From: JAGOZV01 sp964346445
Lineage (GTDB): Bacteria > Patescibacteriota > Saccharimonadia > Saccharimonadales > Saccharimonadaceae
Assembly (NCBI GenBank): GCA_964346445.1
Contig: CAYFUI010000007.1
Coordinates: 1 to 22,391 of the forward strand
Reading direction: 5' to 3'
DNA: 22,391 bases
Each line of letters begins with the position of its first letter. Position 1 is the stretch's first letter. Below are positions 22,302-22,391 of this stretch, in pieces. The notes beneath the pieces are model-generated. The model did no database searches and was not told the origin of the DNA. It saw only the letters and a list, made by a program, of their open reading frames with translations. Made by a program: the position numbers and the translations under genes.

Positions 22302-22391
22302 ATGAGGAAATTTAGAACCACCCTAAATGCCTTTGTCCTACAACTAGAACCATGGTTAAAGACGCAAGAGATAACCATACTTACTGGATAC
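22302..22391 (+). CDS. 5' end of a truncated gene, possibly an AAA-type ATPase
   Basis: Thirty codons open to the window edge. The start has a good extended -10 nine bases upstream. The last visible residues read EITILTGY, which resembles the beta strand leading into a P-loop in DUF4143/ATP-binding (AAA) proteins, where a GKT motif would follow directly. The P-loop itself lies outside the window, so the family call is a guess. Confidence 0.45.
   Translation, partial: MRKFRTTLNAFVLQLEPWLKTQEITILTGY

Overview
The window reads as a chromosomal housekeeping segment of a reduced bacterium of the Patescibacteria (Candidate Phyla Radiation), most likely Saccharibacteria (TM7). This lineage call is inference. 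It rests on gene content, the eukaryote/archaeal-like types of both aminoacyl-tRNA synthetases, a streamlined rpsB-to-proS cluster, and surface proteins with LPxTG-like signals. No rRNA or other phylogenetic marker is present. The genetic code looks standard: ileS ends in TGA, the other stops are TAA or TAG, and no frame needs TGA read as an amino acid. That argues against the Gracilibacteria/Absconditabacteria (UGA = Gly).

Layout, left to right. (1) ileS (177-3173, +), then a 60-codon unknown gene (3210-3392). (2) Two surface-protein genes: a membrane-anchored protein with an acidic coiled-coil cytoplasmic part and an outer Glu-Pro/Thr-Pro repeat (3486-5632, split by a 100-N assembly gap), and a secreted DUF11-like protein with an LPRTG signal (about 5652-7118). 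(3) rplU with a clear terminator, then parA-parB. (4) lepB (-) diverging from an LCP (LytR-CpsA-Psr) gene (+), then an unknown polytopic membrane protein and an HtrA-type protease. (5) A minus-strand block, rpmE (type B)-prfA-prmC, converging on htrA. (6) A plus-strand block, rpsB-tsf-frr-uppS-rseP-CPBP protease-proS. (7) The first 30 codons of a further gene, cut by the window end. No stretch over 300 bases lacks a gene, and I see no tRNA, rRNA, IS element or CRISPR array.

How the genes fit together. Translation dominates (IleRS, ProRS, L21, L31, S2, EF-Ts, RF1, the RF methyltransferase PrmC, RRF). Cell-surface work forms the second theme: UppS makes the lipid carrier for wall precursors, the LCP protein would attach glycopolymers to the wall, LepB processes secreted proteins, HtrA and RseP handle envelope proteolysis, and the two surface proteins may face a host or neighbouring cell. 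ParAB serve chromosome segregation.

The two most useful observations are these. First, about ten genes have a -10 box only about 6-11 bases before the start codon and no Shine-Dalgarno sequence, which implies leaderless mRNAs. The genes preceded by longer leaders, and several genes inside operons, do carry Shine-Dalgarno sequences. Second, the assembly gap at 4228-4327 is flanked by an identical 55-base sequence. Collapsing the 155 surplus bases restores one 663-codon frame, so the gene is probably intact.
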